Source of the DNA: an uncultured Bacteroidales bacterium
Lineage (GTDB): Bacteria; Bacteroidota; Bacteroidia; Bacteroidales; ML635J-15
NCBI GenBank assembly: GCA_937899245.1
Contig: CALDKB010000054.1
Location: 33,190-97,189, forward strand
Length of the DNA: 64,000 nt
Direction of reading: 5' to 3'
Shown here: piece by piece, positions 42,155 through 51,025 of the stretch
How positions within the stretch are numbered: the stretch's first letter is position 1
Layout of the letters: each line of letters begins with the position of its first letter
The notes under the pieces: model-generated
What the model saw: only the letters and a program-made list of their open reading frames with translations
What the model was told of the DNA's origin: nothing
Databases searched by the model: none
Position numbers and translations under genes: made by a program

Positions 42155-45100
42155 TTAATATAAAATGCTAAGTGATCCGGTGTATGGTTGACGTTCTTCA
42201 CCAATATTTATGATGTATGTGTATGTTCCGGCAGGAACAAGATGTCCGTTGAATGTTCCATCCCAGTATTCTGATGTTCCGTCGCCGACATAAAGTTTTT
42301 GTCCCCAGCGGTTAAACACTACGATTTTTGCATCTGGATACATTTCGATATGTTGCAGTTCCCAAACATCGTTGATTCCGTCGCCATTTGGCGTGAACAC
42401 ATTAGGAATGTGCAGGCAGTCGGTGGCATTTTCCGGAACGTAAATGTTTTTTAACGAGTACGAGCACCCATTTTCATCCGTAATGATAAAATGATATGTG
42501 TCGGCATGTAGGTCTGATATGGTATTTTTTTCTCCGAGTGGCTTGTTCGTATAATCCTTTGAAGTTAAATAATATGGAGCTGTGCCACCAGATATGTTAA
42601 TGATAATCTTGCCGTCTGTTGCCTCCTTGCAGCTTGTGCTTACAGTCTCGTAGTTTATTGCAAGCATGTCTGGTGCTCCGATGTTAACGTTTATTTGTGC
42701 TGTACAACCTTTGCTGTCCATTACATAAACAGTATGTGGTCCGGAAGTTACATTCTGCATTGTTCTGCTGGTGATGCTGTTATTCATAAATTCGTTGAGC
42801 GAATATGAAAATGGCGCAGTGCCTCCTTCGACAGATACTGTGATAGTTCCGTCGTTGCCGCCAAAGCATGATGCATCGCTGGTCGTCGCTGTCAACGACA
42901 TTGATTCAGGTTGAATTATGGAGAATGTGTTTGTCTGCTTGCATCCGTTTGCGTCGGTGACTGTAATTGTGTAGTTGCCGTAGCAAAGATTTGTCAGGAC
43001 ATTTTCGGTGAATCCGGAATTCCAACTGTAAGTGTATTCGGGCGTACCGCCATGAGCAATAACGATTATGCGACCATCGCACATGCCTATGCAACTTGCA
43101 TTCTTGACACTTCCATCAATTGTAATTGCTGCTGGATTTTGCAATGATACTGCTGCAGTAACAGTACATGAATGGTCGTCGGAGACAGTAAGCACATAAC
43201 TACCGGCAGTTAGGTTGCTTGCTGTGGCTTCTGTTTGTCCGTTGCTCCAGTTGTATGTGTATGGCGAATGTCCGTTTGATACAGAAGAAACTGTTATTGA
43301 ACCATTGTTGCCGTTGAAGCAGGAAATGTCGGTGTGTGTTATGTTTAGTGCGATAGGTGGTTCTTGCATTACTTCGACGGTGTCGGTGTTTGTGCAGTTG
43401 TGGCTGTCGGTAATAGTGTATCTGTATAAGATGTTCGGCCTTACGCGGTTGTTAGAAAAGCTAGTCGAACCGTCGGACCAACGGATTGAATATGGTGCAG
43501 TTCCGCCGTTGGGAGTAATTTCAACAGTACCGAAATTGTCGTTGCAATGAGCATCGGTGCTCGTACTTGTATGTGTAAGCGAGTCGGGTTCGGTGATTGT
43601 TATTGTTTGCCGAGAAGTGCAACCTTCCGAGTCGGTAACATTAAACGACTGAGTGCAAGCACCAAGTTCAACAGTTTCGATTCCTGTATAAGGTGAGATG
43701 CCTCCGGTGGCATTTATTGCTACGGAAGTCGTACCACCGTAGCAGGCAATAGGATCGTAAGTTATATTGATTTGCACTTCTGGCGATATTGTGCGCTGTG
43801 CAGTGTCGGTACATCCATATTCGTTGGTGACGGTGACTGTGTATTGTCCGCTAGTAGTTGCAACAAGAGCGGAGGTGTTGTTGCCTGTTGACCATTGGTA
43901 ACTGGTTCCTCCGCCAGCCATTAGCGAAACTTCACCGTTGCAAAGTGCATAGTTGCCAATTATTGTTGCTGTTGGATTTTCCCTTACCGTAAGGTTCAGT
44001 GTGACTATGCTGTCGGTATTGGCTGCCGATGTTAAGAAATGGATGTAGGATCCGGTTGTCGATTCATTGAATCCGTTGAGGTTGTATGTTTGTCCTTGGC
44101 AGATGTCAGCATCAATTGTTGTGTTTATGGTCGAGATTTCTACGTGGTTGATTACAGTACTGTCGCATCCGTTAAGGCTGGTGTAGTTTCCTATGATTGT
44201 TGTGTCGCGGCGAGCAGTAAAGGTATAACCTTGAACTGTAATTGTTTCACCATAATTTGCTTCTGTTGTAAGTTCTGTTTCCCACGGATGTCCTATTGAA
44301 ACATTGAAGTTAACTGCATTTGAAAAGCTGCTGCAACCTACGGTTGTTGTATTTACCTGCATATTTACCGTGTAGTCGCCTTCGTTTTCAAAAGTGTGTG
44401 AAACAGTGTTGCCAGTTTCGTTAGGCGATCCGTCGTTGAAATTCCATACGATATTGTTGTAGTCGTAGTCGACTTCAGAAGAAAATTCGATAGCTTCGCC
44501 TGTACAGAACATCCCGCTGACACTGGCATCTGTGCTTTCAATTCCGTTAATGTACATTCTTTCCGATAGGTTTGTTGCCATGGAGCCAACAGTGTATGCG
44601 TACGAAACGGCATTGCCAATTCCGTAAACGTGGGCAATAAATCCGTTGCCGCCGCTGATAGTATGCGCCGAGTGCGCAATGTTTTTTCTTACATACGAAT
44701 AAGTGGAGTTTCCGTTTACTGCTGCCCAACCTGTTACAGCCGAGCCGTCAAGTCTTATTTGACCTGTGTTAGCAGTTTCGGTAACTATGTTAACGAAATG
44801 GTTGTTTGGAACTTGTGAAGCGGAGATGGTTGGGTAGAATGTGTTGAATACAATTTCGTCGATTTTCTGTTCGAGCGGGGCTATCCACACCATTGAAGGG
44901 TCTCCGTATTCTGAACCTCCTTGAGCCTTGCTGACAAGATATAAATAAACGGCTGCTGGGTTTGAGGTTTCTACAAATGCTGATCTTTCGGTGTTGGTAA
45001 TCTGGAATTGGTATGTTTGCCCTTCGTTAATAGTGGCAAGTATGGTTCCGTTCTTTTTTACAGTCGTGTTGTTTGCCGATGCGGTAACCCTGATGATATC

Positions 45101-45913
45101 TTTTGTTCTGCCGGTTCCGCTGCTATTGTATATTGAGTTTGTTACGACAAACATCTTTCCCCATGAATTGACAGGGAATGCCTGTTCGTAAATGTGGTCG
45201 GCAAAATCGTCAGAAGGAACGTTTGTTGAGCAGTCGCCGTTGAATACGGCTATTTTTTTGCAGTCGCGAGCAACAATGTGGGTTCCCGAAAGGTCTCCAG
45301 CTGCACCGGTGCTTGTAGACTTCATAAATACAGATTGTCCTCGGTTTAGTGTAACCGAAAAGGTTGAATTGGCGGAATGCGTTGTTCCTGAATTTATTGA
45401 TACCGAAGGAGTAATGTCTATTATTGTGTTGTTTTCTATGGCGGTTATCGAAAATTCACTTTGATTTATGACAGGAGGGAAGCATTGTATGATATATTCG
45501 TTGCCTAATGCTTGTGTCGGCAGTATGTTTGCTGCGTCGAATGTCGCTGATGCAAAGTTTGAGGAGTAAACGGAAATGGTGTCTGTTGAGCTAATGCGTA
45601 TGCACCTGTTTGTTGGCGAAGCTGTGGTGGTTTCGAGGTAGCCTTGTGCGTGAGGTATTGTTACTCTTTGGAGCGAACCGGCAGCAACATTTACTGTCGT
45701 CGTCCATGTGGAGTTTGGGTTATTCAATGTAACGCTGCATGCTCGTTTTGCAGAAACCAAAATGCTTAATTCTAAAGCAGATGTTCCAGTCGAATGATTG
45801 GAGTTCTGCATGAAAACCGCCCAGAATTCAGTCCCTTGCGTTGAGATTGATTGCTGCTGTGCAAATGTTATGCATGAGATAACAGTAAATAATATTAACA
45901 AAGTTTTTTTCAT
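42155..45913 (-). CDS. T9SS type B adhesin with IgGFc-binding-like N-terminus and SprB repeats
   Basis: A 1252-residue exported protein; ATG 45913 (MKKTLLILFTVISCITFAQQ) gives the signal peptide, nine codons inside the open frame. Residues ~25-440 match the IgGFc-binding-like domain (QGTEFWAVFMQNSN, HIVARDCKKIAVFNGD, GDPSMVWIAPLEQ). A PKD domain follows (about 465-530, WNFNDGSPNETG). Then come several SprB-type repeats (about 660-1150) with Cys..N/G..G starts and YTWSNG/YTITVTDANGC features. The last ~90 residues (VFTPNGDGINDVW, VFNRWGQKLY, YWDGTFNGH) form a T9SS type B sorting domain. It should be a surface adhesin. It shares repeat type and sorting signal with the product at 923-5206 but not the N-terminus. 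Confidence 0.92.
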   Translation of the reverse strand: MKKTLLILFTVISCITFAQQQSISTQGTEFWAVFMQNSNHSTGTSALELSILVSAKRACSVTLNNPNSTWTTTVNVAAGSLQRVTIPHAQGYLETTTASPTNRCIRISSTDTISVYSSNFASATFDAANILPTQALGNEYIIQCFPPVINQSEFSITAIENNTIIDITPSVSINSGTTHSANSTFSVTLNRGQSVFMKSTSTGAAGDLSGTHIVARDCKKIAVFNGDCSTNVPSDDFADHIYEQAFPVNSWGKMFVVTNSIYNSSGTGRTKDIIRVTASANNTTVKKNGTILATINEGQTYQFQITNTERSAFVETSNPAAVYLYLVSKAQGGSEYGDPSMVWIAPLEQKIDEIVFNTFYPTISASQVPNNHFVNIVTETANTGQIRLDGSAVTGWAAVNGNSTYSYVRKNIAHSAHTISGGNGFIAHVYGIGNAVSYAYTVGSMATNLSERMYINGIESTDASVSGMFCTGEAIEFSSEVDYDYNNIVWNFNDGSPNETGNTVSHTFENEGDYTVNMQVNTTTVGCSSFSNAVNFNVSIGHPWETELTTEANYGETITVQGYTFTARRDTTIIGNYTSLNGCDSTVINHVEISTINTTIDADICQGQTYNLNGFNESTTGSYIHFLTSAANTDSIVTLNLTVRENPTATIIGNYALCNGEVSLMAGGGTSYQWSTGNNTSALVATTSGQYTVTVTNEYGCTDTAQRTISPEVQINITYDPIACYGGTTSVAINATGGISPYTGIETVELGACTQSFNVTDSEGCTSRQTITITEPDSLTHTSTSTDAHCNDNFGTVEITPNGGTAPYSIRWSDGSTSFSNNRVRPNILYRYTITDSHNCTNTDTVEVMQEPPIALNITHTDISCFNGNNGSITVSSVSNGHSPYTYNWSNGQTEATASNLTAGSYVLTVSDDHSCTVTAAVSLQNPAAITIDGSVKNASCIGMCDGRIIVIAHGGTPEYTYSWNSGFTENVLTNLCYGNYTITVTDANGCKQTNTFSIIQPESMSLTATTSDASCFGGNDGTITVSVEGGTAPFSYSLNEFMNNSITSRTMQNVTSGPHTVYVMDSKGCTAQINVNIGAPDMLAINYETVSTSCKEATDGKIIINISGGTAPYYLTSKDYTNKPLGEKNTISDLHADTYHFIITDENGCSYSLKNIYVPENATDCLHIPNVFTPNGDGINDVWELQHIEMYPDAKIVVFNRWGQKLYVGDGTSEYWDGTFNGHLVPAGTYTYIINIGEERQPYTGSLSILY

Positions 45914-45937
45914 ACGTGCCAATACGCAAAAACTGCT

Positions 45938-45945
45938 CAAAGTTA
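45938..45945 (-). promoter_or_regulatory. -7 box TAACTTTG upstream of adhesin gene
   Basis: On the minus strand TAACTTTG matches TAnnTTTG, 24 bases before the ATG at 45913. Confidence 0.45.
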
Positions 45946-46042
45946 CATGTATTTTTTTTTAATTACAACTAATTTTTAAAAAATCGGAGACAAGTAATTT
46001 GTAATTTGACATCTATGTATAATGGGTTGATATTGTGTATAT

Positions 46043-46073
46043 TAAAAAAAAGGCAAGTTTTACTTGCCTTTTC
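46043..46073 (-). terminator. Terminator after DUF2795 gene
   Basis: The stem aggcaagt/acttgcct with a short loop is followed on the minus strand by a run of eight T, 23 bases beyond the DUF2795 stop. Confidence 0.8.
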
Positions 46074-46095
46074 TCATAATCATTCGTTTAAAATT

Positions 46096-46317
46096 CTAAT
46101 ATTCGTCCTCGTTGAAGAAGAAATCGTCTTTCGACGGATAATCTGGCCAGATATCTTCAATGCTTTCGAAAATTTCTTCATCATCTTCAATTTCCTGAAG
46201 GTTTTCAATGACTTCCAGGTTTGCACCCGAACGGATGGCGTAGTCGATAAGTTCATCCTTTGTTGCTGGCCAAGGTGCATCTTCTAACTTTGATGCTAAT
46301 TCTAATGTCCAATACAT
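46096..46317 (-). CDS. DUF2795 family small acidic protein
   Basis: A 73-residue cytosolic acidic protein. The helical core ASKLEDAPWPATKDELIDYA and GANLEVIENLQEI matches DUF2795, a small-domain family common in many bacteria with no settled function. The very acidic C-terminus (EDDEEIFESIEDI, then DEY) is notable. It is followed by a terminator. Confidence 0.85.
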   Translation of the reverse strand: MYWTLELASKLEDAPWPATKDELIDYAIRSGANLEVIENLQEIEDDEEIFESIEDIWPDYPSKDDFFFNEDEY

Positions 46318-46386
46318 ATTCGTTTGTTTTAAACTAAATCCTAATTCTGTTTTTTGGGAGTGCGAAATAAGTTATTTTTTTTAAAA

Positions 46387-46947
46387 CTAAATGTTCATAT
46401 CCCAGAAAATATCTTGCTTTTTATTAACAGCCATGAATTTTCTTCCTAGAACGAATAGGTAGTCTGATAACCTATTGATATACAGTAAAATATTCTTGTC
46501 TACAAATTCGCTTGAGCCCAAGCATACGATTCTTCGTTCGGCACGTCTGCATACTGTGCGAGAAATGTTGCACCAGCTTGTCGCTTCGCATCCGGATGGC
46601 AATACAAATCCTTTTTGTTCTGGCAAAGTTTCGTTTATCGAGTCTATGGCTTTTTCCAGCATGTTAATATCTTTTTCGGAAATTCCTTTGAGTTTCGCCG
46701 CAAGTTCTTCGTGTACTTTTTTGTCGGGGGTTGCAAGGAACGAACCGATGTTGAACAGTTTGTTCTGGATGATATTTAGCATTTCGTTATCACTGCTTTC
46801 CATTTCAAAATTGCGTATCATTCCGATGTTTGAGTTTAGTTCGTCGATTGTTCCGTATGCCTCGATGCGAATGTCGTCTTTTGAAATTCTTTTTCCGCCT
46901 ATCAGAGATGTCGTTCCGTTGTCGCCAGTTTTTGTATATATTTTCAT
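46387..46947 (-). CDS. Cob(I)yrinic acid a,c-diamide adenosyltransferase, PduO type
   Basis: A 186-residue enzyme; ATG 46947 (MKIYTKTGDNGTTSLIGGKR) is the conserved family start, nine codons within the open frame. The N-terminal ATP-binding motif TKTGDNGTTSLIGG, RIEAYGTIDELNS, and CNISRTVCRRAERR near residue 135 identify a PduO-type ATR. It transfers the adenosyl group from ATP to cobalamin, making coenzyme B12 for enzymes such as methylmalonyl-CoA mutase (none in the window). Confidence 0.94.
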   Translation of the reverse strand: MKIYTKTGDNGTTSLIGGKRISKDDIRIEAYGTIDELNSNIGMIRNFEMESSDNEMLNIIQNKLFNIGSFLATPDKKVHEELAAKLKGISEKDINMLEKAIDSINETLPEQKGFVLPSGCEATSWCNISRTVCRRAERRIVCLGSSEFVDKNILLYINRLSDYLFVLGRKFMAVNKKQDIFWDMNI

Positions 46948-46971
46948 TTGTGTTGTTGTTTGTCGTGTGTG

Positions 46972-46979
46972 CAAATGTA
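46972..46979 (-). promoter_or_regulatory. -7 box TACATTTG upstream of adenosyltransferase
   Basis: On the minus strand TACATTTG matches TAnnTTTG, 24 bases before the ATG at 46947. It supports this ATG as the start. Confidence 0.45.
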
Positions 46980-47005
46980 ATAAAAATAAATGTTTTTTTT
47001 ATTGC

Positions 47006-48037
47006 TCATTCAATAATGCTTTCGTTGTTGTCCGAATGCTTGGCCTTGTTGCTAATTACAAGTTCGTTGTTGGCGTTTGCGTAGCAATACACGCATAGGT
47101 GCCGGCAGGTGTTGTACATGCCGATGTCTTTGCTTATCATGCATCCGCAGGCCTTGCGTTGACCTTTGTCCTTTAGCTTTTGCTCGCTTAGTGGCGGTAG
47201 CGAAAAGTCGCTGGCGAAAAGGGAACTTTTTTCAGGCAGCTTGCCAAAATGCAGATAATACAGTAGATCTTTGTCGTCGTTCCACAGGTTTTTTATAAGT
47301 TCAGGATCGATGCATCTGTTGTGCTCTATGCCATATTTTGCGAGGTCTATCGGCTCTCCGCATGTTGCAAGCTTGAGTTCCCAGCCGTCCGAACTCCAGC
47401 GTTCTCGGCATTTTGCAAGTCCATCGGCGATTTCGTTCATCTGTGTTTCGGAAAATTCACAGTTCGCAATATTTTCCTTGTCGAAACTATTCGTCTCTTT
47501 TATTAGATTGTTCTGAACTTTTTTGTAGCAGTTGATGTCGATGAAGCTAAATACAAGTTTGTCGGTGCATCCTTTAATCTGGTTTCCAGTTTTCCATATT
47601 TTCTTCAGTAGGTCGCGAGGAGATAGTTCGGGCGTAATTATAAGAGGGTCGAAGCGCCAAATGATTCGTTCCTTACCAATTCTTTCGGACAATTCCTTGA
47701 AAGTTGCGATACGTTCTGACAGCTTCGGCACATTGGGTTCGAATCTTTCTTCGTCGTAATCGTTCATTGTGAATTGAAAGTAGTAGTGTATTCCCCGTTC
47801 GTCAAGTTCGTGTAGGTATGGCATAAGTGGACGCGGGTTTTTTGTCCAGAAAACAACAACTTTGCACTTGTCGAAGCAAACTTTTGTGGGCTTCTGGTTG
47901 AAAGGATTATACCAGATGCAGTATCCTGCTTTAAGCCGGTTGATAAACCATTTTGCGTAAAATGCAGGAATGTCTGTCGAACGTGAGGCTGAAATTATAA
48001 CTGGTGATGTGGTGTTGATTTCTAAAGTTTTGTTCAT
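47006..48037 (-). CDS. DUF1848 protein with C-terminal cysteine cluster
   Basis: A 343-residue protein; ATG 48037 is chosen because it follows an AAGGGAA sequence and avoids overlap with the next gene, though starts at 48052 or 48076 are possible. The motif IISASRSTDIPAFYAKWF identifies DUF1848, as do VVVFWTKNPRPL and DKLVFSFID. The C-terminus bears a conserved Cys cluster (KACGCMISKDIGMYNTC, then LCVYCYAN), which resembles an iron-sulfur cluster site as in radical SAM or photolyase-like repair proteins. The reaction is unknown. Confidence 0.85.
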   Translation of the reverse strand: MNKTLEINTTSPVIISASRSTDIPAFYAKWFINRLKAGYCIWYNPFNQKPTKVCFDKCKVVVFWTKNPRPLMPYLHELDERGIHYYFQFTMNDYDEERFEPNVPKLSERIATFKELSERIGKERIIWRFDPLIITPELSPRDLLKKIWKTGNQIKGCTDKLVFSFIDINCYKKVQNNLIKETNSFDKENIANCEFSETQMNEIADGLAKCRERWSSDGWELKLATCGEPIDLAKYGIEHNRCIDPELIKNLWNDDKDLLYYLHFGKLPEKSSLFASDFSLPPLSEQKLKDKGQRKACGCMISKDIGMYNTCRHLCVYCYANANNELVISNKAKHSDNNESIIE

Positions 48038-48059
48038 AGTGTTTCCCTTCATTTTGGGG

Positions 48060-48761
48060 TTAGTCAAGAAGTTCATGGTATATGTCTTCCATGATTTCAG
48101 ATATTTTCAATGATTTTCTATCGGTACGCAATTGCATTGTGTTTTCGTTTAAATATGCCTTTTTGTTCACTTCAACCATTAGTGAATGGTAAGAGAATTC
48201 GCATAGTGGTGATATTGAATTGGAATATGGATTGTTGATCCCGACTTTATATCCATGTTTTTCAAATTTGTTGTAGACCATGTCAACAATGTTGTCGCCA
48301 GGGTATGACCAGTCTTTGTTGAACCCTATGCAAATGTCCGCCTCGCTTATATTGCTGGGGAATGAGTGGCAATCGATTATGATGGAATCGGCAGACAACG
48401 TTTTTATAAGTTTGTCTTGGTGTTGTTTCCATATTCCTAGCAATGTTTTTTTTACTGAAGTCGGTACTTCTCGATGAAACCCTGCAAAGTCGCTGTATAT
48501 TATTCCTTGTCCGATTTTTTCCATTGGATCGTCCCACAGGCGTTCTGCATCAACAATGAACCGCGAATATGGGAATCGTACGACCTTAAGGTTTGAAACA
48601 GAGTTGAATGCAAACACAAAGTCGGTGTACCAGTCGGTTAGCTTGATTACGGATTCGTTGATAAATTTTGGGTTGTTTGGCCAGAAACTAAGATTTTTGT
48701 CGGCAATTCCTTCTATTGAGGAATGAGGTACGTGAAGTACAATATATTTAATGTTGTTCAT
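48060..48761 (-). CDS. N-formylglutamate amidohydrolase-like protein
   Basis: A 233-residue protein of the FGase superfamily (YIVLHVPHSS at the N-terminus, DWYTDFVF, IIDCHSFPS near 121-129, VEVNKKAYL near the C-terminus). Characterised relatives hydrolyse N-formyl-L-glutamate in histidine degradation, but no hut genes lie nearby, so the substrate is uncertain. The gene is close upstream of the DUF1848 gene, so the two may be cotranscribed. Confidence 0.88.
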   Translation of the reverse strand: MNNIKYIVLHVPHSSIEGIADKNLSFWPNNPKFINESVIKLTDWYTDFVFAFNSVSNLKVVRFPYSRFIVDAERLWDDPMEKIGQGIIYSDFAGFHREVPTSVKKTLLGIWKQHQDKLIKTLSADSIIIDCHSFPSNISEADICIGFNKDWSYPGDNIVDMVYNKFEKHGYKVGINNPYSNSISPLCEFSYHSLMVEVNKKAYLNENTMQLRTDRKSLKISEIMEDIYHELLD

Positions 48762-48856
48762 ATCGTTATGTTTTTTGTTTCAATAAACACTCATCGTAAA
48801 AACCACCGTGGCATAACAACTCGGTTGGTGCACAATTGTGCTCTTGATGGATGTTG

Positions 48857-48864
48857 CAAAGATA
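48857..48864 (-). promoter_or_regulatory. -7 box TATCTTTG in divergent gap
   Basis: On the minus strand TATCTTTG matches TAnnTTTG, about 95 bases before the amidohydrolase-like gene start, which would leave a longer untranslated leader than its neighbours have. Confidence 0.4.
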
Positions 48865-48950
48865 CGAAAGATTTCGTGTTATTTTTTGATTTGGCAGAAT
48901 TTTTCGAAACAGGTTGCTTGTGTGGATATTTCATTGTACCTTTACAAAAA

Positions 48951-49850
48951 ATGGCGTTGATGAAAACCTTGTGCATCTTTAATCCCGAGCATGACTTGTG
49001 CCTGGCCAATGGCGACAAAAATTATGTACCACCGCGTTCTGCAATGAAATTTGCAGATGCTGCACACCATGTAATGGGGGTGATGTACGATGCATGTACG
49101 GCCTCAATGAATTCTATTCCGCAGGAAGTAATTGGTAGTTTTGCAGATTATGAAATCGTTCCTTGGGGGTGGAATGCAATGTTGAAGCAATCGCTCGTGC
49201 GTATTGGTTATCCTGAAAATATGCTTCCCGACGATGCTTTTGTGGCTTTCGTTCGCAAGATGCAGAATCGAGCGTCATTTCTTCCGCATATGGCGGATAG
49301 CAGTTTTGTTGACAGGGTGTCGGACATAGAACTGCTGCACTTAAAATATGGAAATTTGGTCTTGAAGGCTCCTTGGTCTGGCTCGGGGCGTGGAATTCAT
49401 CTGGTTAGGCGCAGCCTCAAGCCAAATGATTATGCCTGGACGGAGAAAATCATTGAAGCGCAGGGTGGTGTTCTTGTGGAGCCATTTCGTGATATTGCGA
49501 TGGAATTCGCCTTGGAATACAGTAATGGTGAATTTGTAGGATATTCGCTGTTTTCGTCGCAAAGTTGTGTCTATAAGTTCAATATTCTTCTTAATGATAA
49601 CGAAATAGAGGATTTGATTTCAGCAAAAACATCTTTGCTTGTACAGAAGCGAACCGAATTGGAAAAGTGGTTGCGACTTAATGTTTTCCCTCGTTATAAT
49701 GGTCCTCTTGGTGTAGATATGTATGTGGATTATTCTGGCAATTTATATGTTAGTGAGATGAATTTGCGACATACTATAGGCCATTTGGCGCATGCTTTTT
49801 TACTGCATAATCCGCAAATGCACAATGAGAAATTTTCAATAGGTACATAA
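48951..49850 (+). CDS. ATP-grasp-like protein, unknown substrate
   Basis: A 299-residue protein; ATG 48951 (MALMKTLCIFNPEHDLCLAN) or 48960 fit best, whereas the frame runs 76 codons further upstream through the divergent promoter gap. The core has ATP-grasp features: LVLKAPWSGSGRGIHLVRR (about 139-157) as the ATP-binding loop, VLVEPFRDIAMEFALEYSNG, and GVDMYVDYSGNLYVSEMNLR with acidic/Asn metal ligands. Hence it probably ligates a carboxylate to an amine or thiol using ATP. No substrate can be named. Confidence 0.75.
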   Translation: MALMKTLCIFNPEHDLCLANGDKNYVPPRSAMKFADAAHHVMGVMYDACTASMNSIPQEVIGSFADYEIVPWGWNAMLKQSLVRIGYPENMLPDDAFVAFVRKMQNRASFLPHMADSSFVDRVSDIELLHLKYGNLVLKAPWSGSGRGIHLVRRSLKPNDYAWTEKIIEAQGGVLVEPFRDIAMEFALEYSNGEFVGYSLFSSQSCVYKFNILLNDNEIEDLISAKTSLLVQKRTELEKWLRLNVFPRYNGPLGVDMYVDYSGNLYVSEMNLRHTIGHLAHAFLLHNPQMHNEKFSIGT

Positions 49851-49852
49851 AA

Positions 49853-49883
49853 AAAGAGGAAATTGGAAAACCAATTTCCTCTT
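49853..49883. terminator. Bidirectional terminator
   Basis: A 12-bp stem, agaggaaattgg (49855-49866) and ccaatttcctct (49871-49882), lies between the convergent ATP-grasp and butyrate kinase genes. An A run on its left gives a T run on the minus strand, so it ends the ptb-buk transcript. Confidence 0.85.
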
Positions 49884-49902
49884 AGTGTTTTTGAATATCT
49901 GA

Positions 49903-51003
49903 TTATTTGTATTCTCTAACAGTTCCTGTTCCGTTGAGTACTTCGTTTCCGCAGATTGCAAGGGCATACATTTCGTTTTCGCCTTTGTAGATCTTAACGT
50001 TAGGAGTAATCCAGTTGACCTGTTCAGTAATCTGAGCCATCCAAGGTTTGCTGTATGCGATTCCACCTGTGAGGATGATAGCGTCAACTTTACCTTTAAC
50101 GACAGCAGCAAGACGGCTGATTTCCAATGCAACCTGATAGCAGAATGCGTCAACAAGGAGTTTGCTCTTCGGGTCACCGTTCAATGCGTCAACTTCAACT
50201 TTATAAGCATCGTTGGTGCCAAGGTAAGCGACAAAACCGCCTTCAGCAGTAATCATCTTTTTTACCTTTGCCATGTCGTATTTTCCGCTGAAGCAAACTT
50301 CAATAAGCTTGCTGGCATTGATGGAGCCGGCACGAGTAGGAGAGAATGCGCCAAGTCCGCAAAGAGCGCGGTTTACTTCAACGCAGCGTCCGTGTTCGTG
50401 AACACCGATAGAAACGCCACCACCCATATGTGCGATGATGAGGTTGAGGTCTTCGTATTTCTTTCCGATTTCGCGGGCATACAATTTTGCTGTCATTTTC
50501 TGGTTCAAGCAATGCCAGATAACACCTTCGCGCTTAGGGTCAAGGTCGAATTCTGGATGTCCTGTTATTTTAGCGTATTCCGGACGTTCGTCAACAATAC
50601 CCGGGTCGGCGATATATGCACATCCGAGACCGATTTCCTTTGCAATGCTGTCGGAAATAATAGCACCGAGGTTGCATGCGTGCTTTCCCTGAATACCAGC
50701 GCGGCATTCTTCAAGCATAAGTTCGTTAACTCGATATGTTCCAGATACACAAGGGCGAGTAAGACCGCCACGACCTACAACGATAGCTATTTCGTCGGTT
50801 GATATGCCGTGTTTCTTTACCATGTCAAGAATAGCTTTCTTGCGATATTCGAACTGATCGGCTACTTCCTTGAACTGTTGGATTTCCTCAATCGGGTGCT
50901 TTATGTTTTCGGTGAAGATTTCGGTTTCACCTTCAAAGATTGATGCCTTTGTTGAAGTAGCTCCCGGATTGATTATTAAGCTTTTGTTCTTTTTAATTTC
51001 CAT
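49903..51003 (-). CDS. buk: Butyrate kinase
   Basis: A 366-residue ASKHA-fold acyl kinase (LIINPGATSTKASIF at the N-terminus, VGRGGLTRPCVSGTYRVN, LIIAHMGGGVSIGVHEHG, GGFVAYLGTND, AIILTGGIAYS). These features and length fit butyrate/branched-chain fatty acid kinase, distinct from AckA. It converts butyryl phosphate plus ADP to butyrate plus ATP. It lies 22 bases downstream of ptb. Substrate could include isobutyrate or isovalerate. Confidence 0.95.
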   Translation of the reverse strand: MEIKKNKSLIINPGATSTKASIFEGETEIFTENIKHPIEEIQQFKEVADQFEYRKKAILDMVKKHGISTDEIAIVVGRGGLTRPCVSGTYRVNELMLEECRAGIQGKHACNLGAIISDSIAKEIGLGCAYIADPGIVDERPEYAKITGHPEFDLDPKREGVIWHCLNQKMTAKLYAREIGKKYEDLNLIIAHMGGGVSIGVHEHGRCVEVNRALCGLGAFSPTRAGSINASKLIEVCFSGKYDMAKVKKMITAEGGFVAYLGTNDAYKVEVDALNGDPKSKLLVDAFCYQVALEISRLAAVVKGKVDAIILTGGIAYSKPWMAQITEQVNWITPNVKIYKGENEMYALAICGNEVLNGTGTVREYK

Positions 51004-51025
51004 ATGATTTAGTGTTAATGATTAC

